A stretch of 64,000 nucleotides of DNA from Acetitomaculum ruminis DSM 5522 (GCF_900112085.1 NZ_FOJY01000018.1:1-64000); one strand, 5' to 3'. Shown: positions 14,532-23,752, counted from the stretch's first letter. A program made the numbers and translations. Notes: a model not told the origin generated them from the sequence alone.

Positions 14532-15905
14532 ATGTCAAAAGAGTCCCAGGGAAAATTAAGAATTGATCCCTTAGGCCAGATGCCTATAGCATCTTTACTT
14601 GTAAAATTTGCAGTTCCAAGTATTATAGCTATGATTGTCGGGGCAATTTATAATATTGTTGATCAGATATTTATCGGTCAGGCAGTGGGGGAGTTGGGAA
14701 ACGCAGCTACAAATATTGCCTTCCCTCTTTCTTTAATATGTACCTCCATAGGATTATTGTTTGGAATAGGAGGAGCCTCTTGTTTTAATCTCCACATGGG
14801 TAGAAAACAATATGAAAAAGCTCCCTATTTTTTTGGAAATTCTGCGATAATGCTTTTTTCATTGGGAACATTATTGTTTATAGTTACGGAAGTTTTTTTA
14901 AAGCCTATGTTAATAGGCTTTGGTTCACCTGATGCAGTACTTCCCTATGCAACCACCTATGTAAGAATAACGGCAATAGGTTTTCCTTTTTTAATTCTTA
15001 CCACAGGGGGAGGACATTTATTAAGGGCAGACGGAAGCCCTAATATGACTATGTTTTGTTCCTTGTCCGGGGCAATTATAAATACAGTTTTAGATGCTGT
15101 TTTTATTTTCGGCTTTGGATGGGGCATGATGGGAGCTGCCCTTGCCACCATAATAGGACAGATTTTTTCAGGAGTACTGGTTATTCATTATATTCTTTTT
15201 AGGGTCAATACAGTAAAGCTTTTAAGAAAGCACTATATACCTAATTTTGAGATTTGCGAAGAAATAGCCTCTATTGGGATGGGCTCCTTTTTTAATCAGC
15301 TTGCTATGATGGTAGTTCAGATTACCTTGAATAATTCTTTGAAATATTATGGTTCACTTTCTATATATGGTGATTCAATTCCAATAGCCTGTTCGGGAAT
15401 AGTTATTAAGGTAAATCAGTTATTATTTGCTGTTATTATAGGAATTGCTCAGGGCGCACAACCTTTGGAAAGCTATAATTACGGTGCCCAAAAATATGAC
15501 AGAGTTAAAAAAACATTTTTTCTTGCCGTAGCTGCAGCAAGTGTAATTTCCATAATATCATTTATACTTTTCCAGTTTTACCCTAAGCAGATACTTATGC
15601 TATTCGGAGAGGGGAGTGAGAGATATTACGAATTTGGGACGAGATTTTTCAGAATATACATGTTTGCCGCTTTTATAAATGGTATTCAGCCAATAGTTAC
15701 TAACCTTTTTACAGCTGTTGGAAAAGCTATAAAGGGGCTTTTTATGTCCCTTATCAGACAGATAATATTTTTACTGCCATTAATAGTAATACTGCCTAAA
15801 ATATTGGGGATAGACGGCATTTTGTATGCAGGTCCCATAGCGGATACGCTGGCAGCAGTGGTATCTATCTCATTTGCGATATATGAAATAAAAATAATGA
15901 AATAA
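14532..15905 (+). CDS. MATE-family multidrug/sodium antiporter
   Basis: 457 residues with about 12 hydrophobic helices. The start PLGQMPIASLLVKFAVPSI and the segment YNIVDQIFIGQAVG are typical of clostridial MATE exporters. A second half-repeat begins near residue 240 (IASIGMGSFFNQLAMM). These proteins export cationic drugs or metabolites in exchange for Na+ or H+. A good AAAGGAG site lies before the ATG. It is expressed as a single gene between two terminators. Substrate not predictable. Confidence 0.88.
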   Translation: MSKESQGKLRIDPLGQMPIASLLVKFAVPSIIAMIVGAIYNIVDQIFIGQAVGELGNAATNIAFPLSLICTSIGLLFGIGGASCFNLHMGRKQYEKAPYFFGNSAIMLFSLGTLLFIVTEVFLKPMLIGFGSPDAVLPYATTYVRITAIGFPFLILTTGGGHLLRADGSPNMTMFCSLSGAIINTVLDAVFIFGFGWGMMGAALATIIGQIFSGVLVIHYILFRVNTVKLLRKHYIPNFEICEEIASIGMGSFFNQLAMMVVQITLNNSLKYYGSLSIYGDSIPIACSGIVIKVNQLLFAVIIGIAQGAQPLESYNYGAQKYDRVKKTFFLAVAAASVISIISFILFQFYPKQILMLFGEGSERYYEFGTRFFRIYMFAAFINGIQPIVTNLFTAVGKAIKGLFMSLIRQIIFLLPLIVILPKILGIDGILYAGPIADTLAAVVSISFAIYEIKIMK

Positions 15906-15910
15906 GTAAA

Positions 15911-15954
15911 GATGCGAGGAACCCTTATAATCACGGGTAAACCTCGCATTTTTT
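15911..15954 (+). terminator. Intrinsic terminator after the MATE gene
   Basis: GATGCGAGG-ACCC pairs with GGGT-ACCTCGCATT, followed by TTTTTT. Repeat copy D begins 10 bp later. Confidence 0.8.
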
Positions 15955-15963
15955 GTGCCTTTT

Positions 15964-16126
15964 TGAACGCAGTGTAAGCAATCCCCCGCTTCAAAAGCGT
16001 AAGCTTTAAGCGGGGGTATAAAGCTTACTAGTGTCAGAAGGGGTTAAAGCCCCTTCTGACAGGTGGCACAAAGTGCCACTGCGTTCATGAGGAAGTAGCG
16101 AAGCGGATTCCGAATGTCCGCTTTAC
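15964..16126 (+). repeat. 163-bp structured repeat, copy D
   Basis: Same orientation. It has one extra A (TATAAAGC) between stem-1 arms and a changed tail-hairpin loop (GGATTCCGAATG for GGATTTAAGAATG). It is joined directly to copy E with no bases between. Confidence 0.9.
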
Positions 16127-16286
16127 CGCAGTGTAAGCAATCCCCCGCTTCAAAAGCGTAAGCTTTAAGCGGGGGTATAAAGCTTACTAGTGTCAGAAGG
16201 GGTTAAAGCCCCTTCTGACAGGTGGCACAAAGTGCCACTGCGTTCATGAGGAAGTAGCGAAGCGGATTTAAGAATGTCCGCTTTAC
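16127..16286 (+). repeat. Structured repeat, copy E (tandem, lacks TGAA)
   Basis: It begins at CGCAGTG immediately after the terminal TTTAC of copy D, so the first four bases of the outer arm are missing. It shares the extra A of copy D but has the normal tail loop. The remaining sequence to 16654 is AT-rich with a 16-bp palindrome centred on ATCGAT (16428-16443) and an ATGCAA/TTGCAT inverted repeat (16593-16613) close to the next gene, and no gene. Confidence 0.9.
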
Positions 16287-16654
16287 AGAAGTTTCTAAGA
16301 GCATTGAATAAATTTATCATAGCCATTCCTACAAAAAGTCTAAATGATAAGCACAAAATTAAGACGGAATGTATAAAAGAGAATTTGCTTCGACATCTTG
16401 AATAAAAAAAACAGGCATAATTGATATAAAATATCGATATTTTCAATACTTTGAGGATTTTTTAAAAAAATTTGAAATAATCTGCTAAAAATTAACAAAT
16501 ATTGCATTGCTACATTTTGTACTAATATACGGATAATATCTCCGACAGTTTGATAAATTACATTTTTTGGAAAACTAAAATATAATTAACACATGCAAAA
16601 AATAAACTTGCATAGGGAGTTTGTAAACAGAAGAATTAACAAAAGGAGAGGCAT

Positions 16655-17650
16655 ATGTTAACAAGAAGACAGAATTTATTAGAAACTATTAAAGGTGGAA
16701 ATCCAGACAGATTTGTAAATCAGTATGATTTTATGAAAATCATTACTGCTAACCCATTTTCAAAATCAAATCCAAATCCAAAATATGGAGAGCATAATGT
16801 TGTAAATGCATGGGGAGTAACAAAATCTTGGCCAATCGGTACACCAGGTGCTTTCCCTGTACATACAGATGATAAAATAGTTATTAAAGATATTGATGAT
16901 TGGAAAACTTATGTAAAAGCTCCAAACGTAGTATTTTCAGATGCAGATTGGGAAGATACAATCAAAGAAGTTGAAGCTATCGACAGAAATGAATATTTCG
17001 TAGCTCCTTTCATCGCTCCTGGTATCTTTGAGCAGTGTCATTATCTTATGGAGATTCAGAACTGCCTTATCGCTTTCTATGAAAGCCCAGACGAAATGAA
17101 AGACCTCATCAAATACATCGCTGATTGGGAATTACAGTATGCTGAGCAACTTGTAAAATACATCAAACCAGATGCATTATTCCATCATGATGACTGGGGA
17201 AGCCAGATTTCTACTTTCCTTGCACCAGCTATGTTTGAAGAGTTCTATCTTGATGCTTATAAAGAAGTTTACGGATATTACAAGAAAAACGGTGTTGAAG
17301 TTATTGTTCACCACTCAGATTCATATGCTGCTACATTAGTTCCAGATATGATTGAAATGGGAATTGATATTTGGCAGGGTGTTATGAAGTCAAATGATAT
17401 CGCTTCACTTATCGATCAGTACGGTGGAAAAATCTCATTCATGGGTGGTATTGATTCAGCTGAAGTTGATTTCGAAGGATGGACAGATGAAATCGTTGCT
17501 AAGAAAGTTAGAGAAGCATGTGAAACATTTGGTAAGAGTCATCATTACTTTATCCCATCAGCTTCACAGGGACTTCCAATGAGTACTTATGAAGGTGTTT
17601 ACGAAGCTCTTACAAGAGAAATCGATAACATGAGTAAGGAAATGTTTTAA
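16655..17650 (+). CDS. Uroporphyrinogen-decarboxylase (UROD)-superfamily protein
   Basis: 331 residues with the UROD/cobamide-methyltransferase fold signatures: TRRQNLLETIKGGNPDR at the start, an FHHDDWGSQ segment, and VIVHHSDSYAATLVPDMIEMGIDIWQ near residues 211-235. The zinc-binding HxCG of MtaA/MtbA-type methyltransferases reads HSDS here, so it is not a typical haem-pathway HemE and may differ in metal binding. Relatives act with corrinoid proteins in methyl transfer or demethylation, but no corrinoid protein is adjacent. Codon use is richer in C-ending preferred codons than its neighbours, suggesting high expression. The GPH transporter downstream probably imports its substrate or a precursor. 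Confidence 0.75.
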   Translation: MLTRRQNLLETIKGGNPDRFVNQYDFMKIITANPFSKSNPNPKYGEHNVVNAWGVTKSWPIGTPGAFPVHTDDKIVIKDIDDWKTYVKAPNVVFSDADWEDTIKEVEAIDRNEYFVAPFIAPGIFEQCHYLMEIQNCLIAFYESPDEMKDLIKYIADWELQYAEQLVKYIKPDALFHHDDWGSQISTFLAPAMFEEFYLDAYKEVYGYYKKNGVEVIVHHSDSYAATLVPDMIEMGIDIWQGVMKSNDIASLIDQYGGKISFMGGIDSAEVDFEGWTDEIVAKKVREACETFGKSHHYFIPSASQGLPMSTYEGVYEALTREIDNMSKEMF

Positions 17651-17742
17651 TTAGTTACTGAGTAATTTTAATTCTTTTAAAATTATATTTACAGTTAGGT
17701 CTATTTATAGCATTTCGGGGAAAATTGCTAAAAAACATCAAG

Positions 17743-17770
17743 CCTCTTCAGGTTTAATTATCTGGAGAGG
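17743..17770 (+). terminator. Hairpin between the UROD-family gene and the transporter
   Basis: CCTCTTCAG and CTGGAGAGG pair around a 10-nt loop with no T-run after it. It may stabilise the upstream mRNA or reduce read-through to the transporter. Confidence 0.4.
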
Positions 17771-17877
17771 TGATTGATTGTAAATATAGAGATATTTTTA
17801 AAAGAATATCTTATAAATGGGGGAATTTCTTCTATATTTAGAGGAAATGTCACGAAAAAAAGAGAGGAGAATTTATA

Positions 17878-19275
17878 ATGAGTGACAATCAGGAACCTAA
17901 GAAGGGAATAAGCGGTGCGCTTAAAATCTTCTACGGTGTTGGAGACTGCGGATTCAACCTCATGTCCAGCATCGAAAGCTACTTTTTCACAGTTTTCTTA
18001 ACAAACCTTGCACAATTTTCATTGCCTATGGTTACATTTATTACAACCGTAGCAAGTACAATTGATGCATGTCTTTCATGGATTTACGGAGCTGTATTAA
18101 ACAGTATTAAGCCTATGAAATGGGGACGTTATCGTTCTTGGCTTATTGTTATTCCATGGCTTGTACCATTCCTTTATGCATTCCAGTTCATTAAAGTTGG
18201 AGATGGAATGCTTAGCGCAATAATAATCATTATAGCAGCAGTATCCTCCCACGTAGCATGGAACTTTGCTTATGTTGCTAATGTGTCAATGATTTCTGTA
18301 GCTGGTAAAACACCTGAAGAAAGATCACAGCTTGCTTCAACAAGAGGTGCATGGTCTAACTTCTCAAAAGTTATTTTCTCATATGTAGGACCAGGTATTG
18401 CAGCTATTTGTGCCGGATTTATTGGTGAAGTTAACCAGTATGGTGCATGTGCATTTGTTTTAGGTTGTATTTTTGCTTTATTATATTTTGTACATTTTAA
18501 AATGTTTGCAGGATATGAAGAAGTAAATGTTCAGGATGTAGTTGCTGCAAAAGCACCTGCAAAAGATAAAACAGGTGGAATGGACCTTATTAGAGCGCTT
18601 CTTCAAAACCCACCACTTATCGCTCTTTTAATTGCTGACCTTGCTAAATTTATGTTTAACTTTGTTCTTATGGGATTTGCAACATATTATTTCACATATG
18701 TAGCAAATGATGCAAAAATGTTAACTACATACATTCTTGTAACAAACATTTTCTGCGTAGTTGGAGCATATTTAAGTAAAACATTAAGTAATAAATTTTC
18801 AACAAGAACTACTACTATCGGCGTTATGTTTGTACAGGCTGTACTTTTAGTTGTTTCATATTTATTCTATAACAATGCACTTGTTGTTATGGTTCTTATG
18901 AGCTTAGCTATGTTTGGATATGGTATTACATATGCTTGTACACCTGCTCTTTACGGAGATACAATTGTTTATGCTGAGTGGAAGACAGGAAAGAATGCAG
19001 CAGGATGGATTAGTGGACTTCAAAATGTTCCATTAAAAGTATCTATCATGACTCGTGGTATTATTATTTCATCTTGTCTTGCTATGGGTGCTTTCAGCAA
19101 AGATATTGATCCTGCTCAGGCTTCAGATGTATTAAAGAATGCAATCAGCTTAGGATTTATGATTATCCCTGCTGTAGCATTAGCAGTAGCTGTTGTAGCT
19201 TTAGTATTTGGATTTAAACTTACAAAGGATAAAGTTAACCAGTATGCAGCTGAAATTGCAGCTAGAAATAACTAA
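17878..19275 (+). CDS. GPH-family (MFS) symporter
   Basis: 465 residues, about 12 membrane helices. The N-terminal KIFYGVGDCGFNLMSS and the GRYRSWL segment after TM3 are typical of the glycoside-pentoside-hexuronide cation symporter branch of MFS. Like the UROD-family gene 227 bp upstream it uses high-expression codons. In anaerobes such pairs handle methylated or aromatic compounds as well as sugars, so the substrate is open. AGAGAGGAG lies upstream of the ATG; a terminator follows. Confidence 0.82.
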   Translation: MSDNQEPKKGISGALKIFYGVGDCGFNLMSSIESYFFTVFLTNLAQFSLPMVTFITTVASTIDACLSWIYGAVLNSIKPMKWGRYRSWLIVIPWLVPFLYAFQFIKVGDGMLSAIIIIIAAVSSHVAWNFAYVANVSMISVAGKTPEERSQLASTRGAWSNFSKVIFSYVGPGIAAICAGFIGEVNQYGACAFVLGCIFALLYFVHFKMFAGYEEVNVQDVVAAKAPAKDKTGGMDLIRALLQNPPLIALLIADLAKFMFNFVLMGFATYYFTYVANDAKMLTTYILVTNIFCVVGAYLSKTLSNKFSTRTTTIGVMFVQAVLLVVSYLFYNNALVVMVLMSLAMFGYGITYACTPALYGDTIVYAEWKTGKNAAGWISGLQNVPLKVSIMTRGIIISSCLAMGAFSKDIDPAQASDVLKNAISLGFMIIPAVALAVAVVALVFGFKLTKDKVNQYAAEIAARNN

Positions 19276-19311
19276 GATCCCCTATAATTAATTATACCTA
19301 TAAATAATCAG

Positions 19312-19342
19312 AAAACCCTCGCTTTTTAAGTGGGGGTTTTTT
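19312..19342 (+). terminator. Intrinsic terminator after the GPH transporter
   Basis: AAAACCC-C-CTT and AAG-G-GGGTTTT form a 13-position stem with 3-nt loop, then TT. Its T-run runs directly into repeat copy F. Confidence 0.7.
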
Positions 19343-19504
19343 GAACGCAGTGTAAGCAATCCCCCGCTTCAAAAGCGTAAGCTTTAAGCGGGGGTATAAG
19401 CTTACTAGTGTCAGAAGGGGTTAAAGCCCCTTCTGACAGGTGGCACAAAGTGCCACTGCGTTCATGAGGAAGTAGCGAAGCGGATTTAAGAATGTCCGCT
19501 TTAC
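19342..19504 (+). repeat. 163-bp structured repeat, copy F
   Basis: Identical to copy A in every hairpin as far as I can read, same orientation, starting in the T-run of the transporter terminator. Confidence 0.9.
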
Positions 19505-19549
19505 GTTTAAGATGAAGTAGCAAAGGATATTTAAGAGTGTCCGCTTTAC
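19505..19549 (+). repeat. Degenerate tail fragment of the structured repeat
   Basis: GATGAAGTAGCAAAGGATAT...GTGTCCGCTTTAC matches the last 45 bp of the repeat with several substitutions, directly after copy F. The 3' 13 bp, including TTTAC, are unchanged while the 5' arm of the tail hairpin has decayed. The rest of the gap to 19942 holds a promoter and an AT-rich leader. Confidence 0.7.
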
Positions 19550-19691
19550 TGAAAAAAGTTATTTAATAATGTAATATTTGATTTTGTAATAGAAAATAAG
19601 TGTTTTTGTAATGAACAAATGTCTTTTACACAAAAACACGTGGAAAAATATAGGAATTTTTGTGCAAATATTAAGAGAAAATTAAAACTTA

Positions 19692-19720
19692 TTGAATTAA
19701 TAATAAAATTATGCTATCCT
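19692..19720 (+). promoter_or_regulatory. Probable promoter of the peptide-transport operon
   Basis: TTGAAT (19692-19697), 17-bp spacer, TATCCT (19715-19720). It would give a leader of about 215 nt without a recognised riboswitch. Confidence 0.45.
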
Positions 19721-19942
19721 AATTCACAACTTGGAAATAGAGGAAGAAATCTAATAAACATTATCTGTTATAAATGCAGATATCTCCACACTGTGATACA
19801 AGTAGATGTAGTATGATAATTAAACTTAAATAATAAAAAATATACCAATGGCGGCGTAAATACCCGCTATATTTTATATCTAAACACTTTAGCACATAAA
19901 AGTGATAATTAGGTAGTGGTTTAAAAGGATAGAGGAAATAAA

Positions 19943-20920
19943 ATGGGAAAAACAGAAACAATTTTAAAGGTTAAGGATTTATGTGTTGAATTTAACACAG
20001 TGGAAGGAAAGGTTAATGCAATAAATAACCTGACTTATAGTCTTCACAAAGGGGAGAAGCTTGGAATAGTTGGAGAAAGTGGAAGTGGAAAAAGTGTATC
20101 GTCTTTGGGAGTTATGGGGCTGATTCCAAATCCGCCGGGAAAAATTGTTGGTGGAGAGATTATTTACAAGGGAGAAAATCTCATTGATAAAACAGAAAAA
20201 GAAATGGAAAAAATAAGAGGAAATGAAATCTCCATGATTTTTCAAGAGCCTATGACCTCTTTAAATCCTATTATAAAATGCGGACAGCAGATTGCAGAAT
20301 CTTTGATTTTACACAGAGGTATGAAAAAGAAGGAAGCCATGGAAGAGGCTATCAGGATAATGCAGCTTGTAGGAATTGCAAATCCTAAGGCCAGAGCTCA
20401 TGAATATCCTCATCAGATGTCCGGTGGTATGAGACAAAGAGTGATGATAGCTATTGCTCTGGCATGTCACCCAGATATATTAATAGCTGATGAGCCTACA
20501 ACAGCTTTAGATGTTACCATTCAGGCTCAGATACTTGATTTGATAAGGAAGATGAATAAGGAGCTTGATACCAGCGTAATATTTATAACTCATGATTTAG
20601 GAGTTGTCAGTGAATTATGCGATACGGTAATAGTAATGTACACCGGAAGAATTGTTGAAAAGGCTCCTGCAAAGGAACTTTTTAAAGATCCAAAACATCC
20701 TTACACAAAAGGACTATTAAGTGCTATTCCAAGAATAACAAAGGAAAGGGCGGCTCTTTCAACTATAGAGGGTTCTGTACCAAATCCTACTGAGAAAATA
20801 TCGGGATGTAGTTTTTCACCAAGATGTCCATATGCTACAGACAGGTGTAAAAATGAAGAACCCCCGGTTGTTAAACTGGATGAAAGCAGAAGAGTTAAAT
20901 GTTTTCAATATGTGGATTAA
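19943..20920 (+). CDS. dppD: Dipeptide/oligopeptide ABC transporter ATP-binding protein (DppD/OppD)
   Basis: 325 residues. Walker A GESGSGKS starts at residue 44, the signature is SGGMRQR, and Walker B is ILIADEPTTALD. The C-terminal oligopeptide-transporter extension contains four Cys (CSFSPRCPYATDRC...KCF), which in DppD homologues hold an iron-sulfur cluster. It pairs with the next gene as the two ATPases of the importer. AGAGGA precedes the ATG. It is the first gene of a five-gene importer operon. Confidence 0.92.
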   Translation: MGKTETILKVKDLCVEFNTVEGKVNAINNLTYSLHKGEKLGIVGESGSGKSVSSLGVMGLIPNPPGKIVGGEIIYKGENLIDKTEKEMEKIRGNEISMIFQEPMTSLNPIIKCGQQIAESLILHRGMKKKEAMEEAIRIMQLVGIANPKARAHEYPHQMSGGMRQRVMIAIALACHPDILIADEPTTALDVTIQAQILDLIRKMNKELDTSVIFITHDLGVVSELCDTVIVMYTGRIVEKAPAKELFKDPKHPYTKGLLSAIPRITKERAALSTIEGSVPNPTEKISGCSFSPRCPYATDRCKNEEPPVVKLDESRRVKCFQYVD

Positions 20921-20941
20921 TGGATGTAAGGAGGAAATAAA

Positions 20942-21898
20942 ATGTCTAATCTGCTTTTAAAAGCTGAGAATGTGAAAGTATATTTTAAGGGTAAAAATAA
21001 AAAATCCGGAGTGGTTAAAGCCGTTGATGATATAAGTTTTGAAATAATGAAGGGTGAAACTTTTGGAGTGGTAGGAGAAAGCGGTTGCGGAAAAAGTACA
21101 CTTGGAAGAACGCTTATAAGACTTCAAGATCCCACAGAGGGACATATTTATATGGATGGAAGTGATATTGCCACACTAAACGGAAAAGATTTGAAAAATA
21201 TGAGAAAAAAAGCCCAGATTATTTTTCAGGATCCGTCAGCTTGTTTAAATCCTAGAAGAACAATAAGACAGATACTTGAAGAGCCATTTGTTATCCATGG
21301 AGAGAAGGATAAGGCTTTTGTGAATCAAAGGATAGAAGAACTTATTAAGCTGGTGGGACTTGATACTTATCATCTAAGCAGATATCCCCATGAAATGTCA
21401 GGGGGACAAAAGCAAAGAGTGGGTATAGCAAGGGCATTGGCATTAAATCCTTCTCTTATTATCTGTGATGAGGCGGTATCGGCATTAGATGTATCTGTAC
21501 AGGCTCAGGTATTGAATCTTTTACAGGAGCTTAAAGAAAAGCTTGGACTTACCTATTTTTTTATATCCCACAACTTAAATGTGGTATATCAGGTAAGCGA
21601 CAGAGTTGGAGTTATGTATCTTGGAAAAATGGTTGAAATAGCGTCCTATGATACCTTATATGAAAAAAGAGCTCATCCTTATACAAAGGCCCTTCTTTCA
21701 GCCATACCACAGGTTACTAAAGAAGAAAGAGAAGAAAGGATACACCTTCAGGGAGAGGTTCCAAGTCCATCAAATCCCCCATCAGGCTGTCATTTTCATA
21801 CAAGATGTACATCCTGTACTCAAAGATGTAAAGATGAGGAACCGAAATTAAGAGAAATTGAACCGGGACATTTTGTAGCGTGTCATTTGTATGACTGA
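20942..21898 (+). CDS. dppF: Dipeptide/oligopeptide ABC transporter ATP-binding protein (DppF/OppF)
   Basis: 318 residues with Walker A GESGCGKST, signature SGGQKQR, and Walker B LIICDEAVSALD. The C-terminal extension has the same Cys-rich pattern (CHFHTRCTSCTQRC). It lies 21 bp after dppD with an AAGGAGG site, so it is co-transcribed. It powers import together with DppD. Confidence 0.92.
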   Translation: MSNLLLKAENVKVYFKGKNKKSGVVKAVDDISFEIMKGETFGVVGESGCGKSTLGRTLIRLQDPTEGHIYMDGSDIATLNGKDLKNMRKKAQIIFQDPSACLNPRRTIRQILEEPFVIHGEKDKAFVNQRIEELIKLVGLDTYHLSRYPHEMSGGQKQRVGIARALALNPSLIICDEAVSALDVSVQAQVLNLLQELKEKLGLTYFFISHNLNVVYQVSDRVGVMYLGKMVEIASYDTLYEKRAHPYTKALLSAIPQVTKEEREERIHLQGEVPSPSNPPSGCHFHTRCTSCTQRCKDEEPKLREIEPGHFVACHLYD

Positions 21899-21985
21899 TG
21901 TCAAGGGTTTGATTATATATTTAAAGTAATTTAAGACAATTATTAGCTGTCATGTAAGGCAACTAAAAAAAGGAGGTACTAAAAA

Positions 21986-23614
21986 ATGAAAAAAAAGATA
22001 ATGGCGCTTGTTTTGGCAATGGCCATGGTTGTAGGTGCTACAGCCTGTGGTGGAGCCGATAAAGCCGGTAGCACAAAAGCAGGTTCAGATACGACAGCTG
22101 TTTCCGAGAGTGCAAACGGAAATACAGTTGTTGTTGCAATCGGAGGAGGATTTGATACATTAGATCCAGGACAGGTATATGAAAAATATCCTCAAATGAT
22201 TATCAATGCATGTTATGAAAACTTATTTAAGTTTTATTCAAATGATGGTGAAGCAGAGCCTTGCCTTGCAGATACTTATGAATTATCAGAAGATGGTTTA
22301 ACTCTTACAATAAAACTAAAAGAAGATGTTACTTTTGCCAGCGGAAATAAATTGACATCAAAAGATGTTGTATTTTCTCTTAACAGAACAAAGAATCTTA
22401 AAGGAAATCCATCATTTATTGCAGATACAATCGGTTCTGTAGAAGCAGTTGATGATTATACTGTAAAAATTAACCTTACACAGCCTGATTCAGCTATTAC
22501 ATCTAAGCTTTGTTATTCAGCAATGGCTATATTAGATAGCGAAGTTGTTAAAGAAAATGGTGGAACAGATGAAGAAGATGCAGCTAAAAAAGACTCTGCT
22601 CAGTCATACCTTGACTCAACATCAGCAGGTTCAGGTAAATATATACTTACAAGCTATACGCCTGATTCAGAAATTGTTCTTGAAAAAAATGAAAAATATT
22701 GGGGCGAGTCAACAAATGTAGATAAATATGTAATCAAGATTCAAGATGATGCCAATACTCAGATGATGACCTTATCATCAGGTGATATTGATATTGCTGC
22801 AAATATGACAGCTGATACCATGGATGAACTTAAAGGAACAGATGGTATCAAATTATTGAACAATACAACAAAAACTGTAAGTTTCCTTATGATGAACATG
22901 GACGAAAAAATCGGTGGTCCGGTTTCAGATACCAAAGTTCAGCAGGCTATCAGATATGCCCTTGATTATAAAGGAATTCAGAAAATCTGCGGCGAGGGAA
23001 CAACAACTCCATATTCAATTATTCAGGCAGGCTTCTTTGGTTCATTAGGTGAAAGAACTACTGATTATCAGGATGTGGACAAAGCCAAAGAACTTCTTAA
23101 AGAAGCAGGATACGAAAAAGGATTTGATATTGATTTAACAGTTTGTGACCTTGCAATGGAAGGAATCGCCTTAACAGACCTTGCTCAGAAAGTAAAATCT
23201 GACCTTGCAGAAGTTGGAATCAATGTAAATATTGTTTCAAATGCATGGGCTGCCGGATATGGTGATGACTATCGTGATGGAAAACTTGGATTCACAGTAA
23301 TGTATTGGGGAATTGACTACAACGATCCTAATGTACAGCTTGAGTTTTTACCTGGCGGAGTTGTAGGTTTAAGAGCAGGATGGACTGCTGAGTCTGATCC
23401 TGAAATCGCGGCTCTTTATTCAAAGGCAGTAAATGCTCTTACAACACAAGAAAGAGAAGCTGCTCTTAAAGAGGTTCAGGAAGCTACTTATGAATACGGT
23501 CCGTTTATTATGCTTGCTCAGGCTGCTTGCCCAATGGCATACAATGACAGACTTGACAATGTAGAATTCTCAGATCCATATACAGTTGACCTTACACAGG
23601 TAACAGTAAAATAA
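21986..23614 (+). CDS. Peptide-binding lipoprotein of the ABC importer (SBP family 5)
   Basis: 542 residues. A lipoprotein signal peptide ends in a lipobox with C21 (GATAC), followed by a Gly/Ser/Thr-rich linker and a family-5 solute-binding domain (DTLDPGQVYEKYPQMIINACYEN; LKEDVTFASGNKLTSKDVVFS). It captures di- or oligopeptides outside the membrane and delivers them to the permeases. An AAAGGAGG site lies upstream. The gene is separated from the permeases by two strong hairpins (23704-23801), a common way to keep the binding protein more abundant than the permeases. Confidence 0.92.
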   Translation: MKKKIMALVLAMAMVVGATACGGADKAGSTKAGSDTTAVSESANGNTVVVAIGGGFDTLDPGQVYEKYPQMIINACYENLFKFYSNDGEAEPCLADTYELSEDGLTLTIKLKEDVTFASGNKLTSKDVVFSLNRTKNLKGNPSFIADTIGSVEAVDDYTVKINLTQPDSAITSKLCYSAMAILDSEVVKENGGTDEEDAAKKDSAQSYLDSTSAGSGKYILTSYTPDSEIVLEKNEKYWGESTNVDKYVIKIQDDANTQMMTLSSGDIDIAANMTADTMDELKGTDGIKLLNNTTKTVSFLMMNMDEKIGGPVSDTKVQQAIRYALDYKGIQKICGEGTTTPYSIIQAGFFGSLGERTTDYQDVDKAKELLKEAGYEKGFDIDLTVCDLAMEGIALTDLAQKVKSDLAEVGINVNIVSNAWAAGYGDDYRDGKLGFTVMYWGIDYNDPNVQLEFLPGGVVGLRAGWTAESDPEIAALYSKAVNALTTQEREAALKEVQEATYEYGPFIMLAQAACPMAYNDRLDNVEFSDPYTVDLTQVTVK

Positions 23615-23703
23615 GAAATAATTCTCTAAATAAAAAGCCATAATTCATACTTAGTTTGTTTCAGAAACTTAAAATCCTTGCATAGGTTTCTGAATAGATA
23701 AAA

Positions 23704-23750
23704 ATCAGACAGCCCCAGTTACTAATCCTCTTTCCAAGGGGCTGTCTGAT
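23704..23750 (+). terminator. Hairpin 1 between binding protein and permeases
   Basis: ATCAGACAGCCCC and GGGGCTGTCTGAT are perfectly complementary (13 bp) around a 21-nt loop. No long T-run follows, so it may act as a 3' mRNA stabiliser or partial terminator. Confidence 0.6.
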
Positions 23751-23752
23751 AA

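Noticed and set aside
10672-19549. CRISPR array
   Set aside because: Repeats are about 160 bp and separated by genes, not by short uniform spacers.
19619-19816. 65-codon + strand ORF upstream of dppD
   Set aside because: No ribosome site, AT-rich low-complexity composition, and it overlaps the predicted promoter of the peptide operon.
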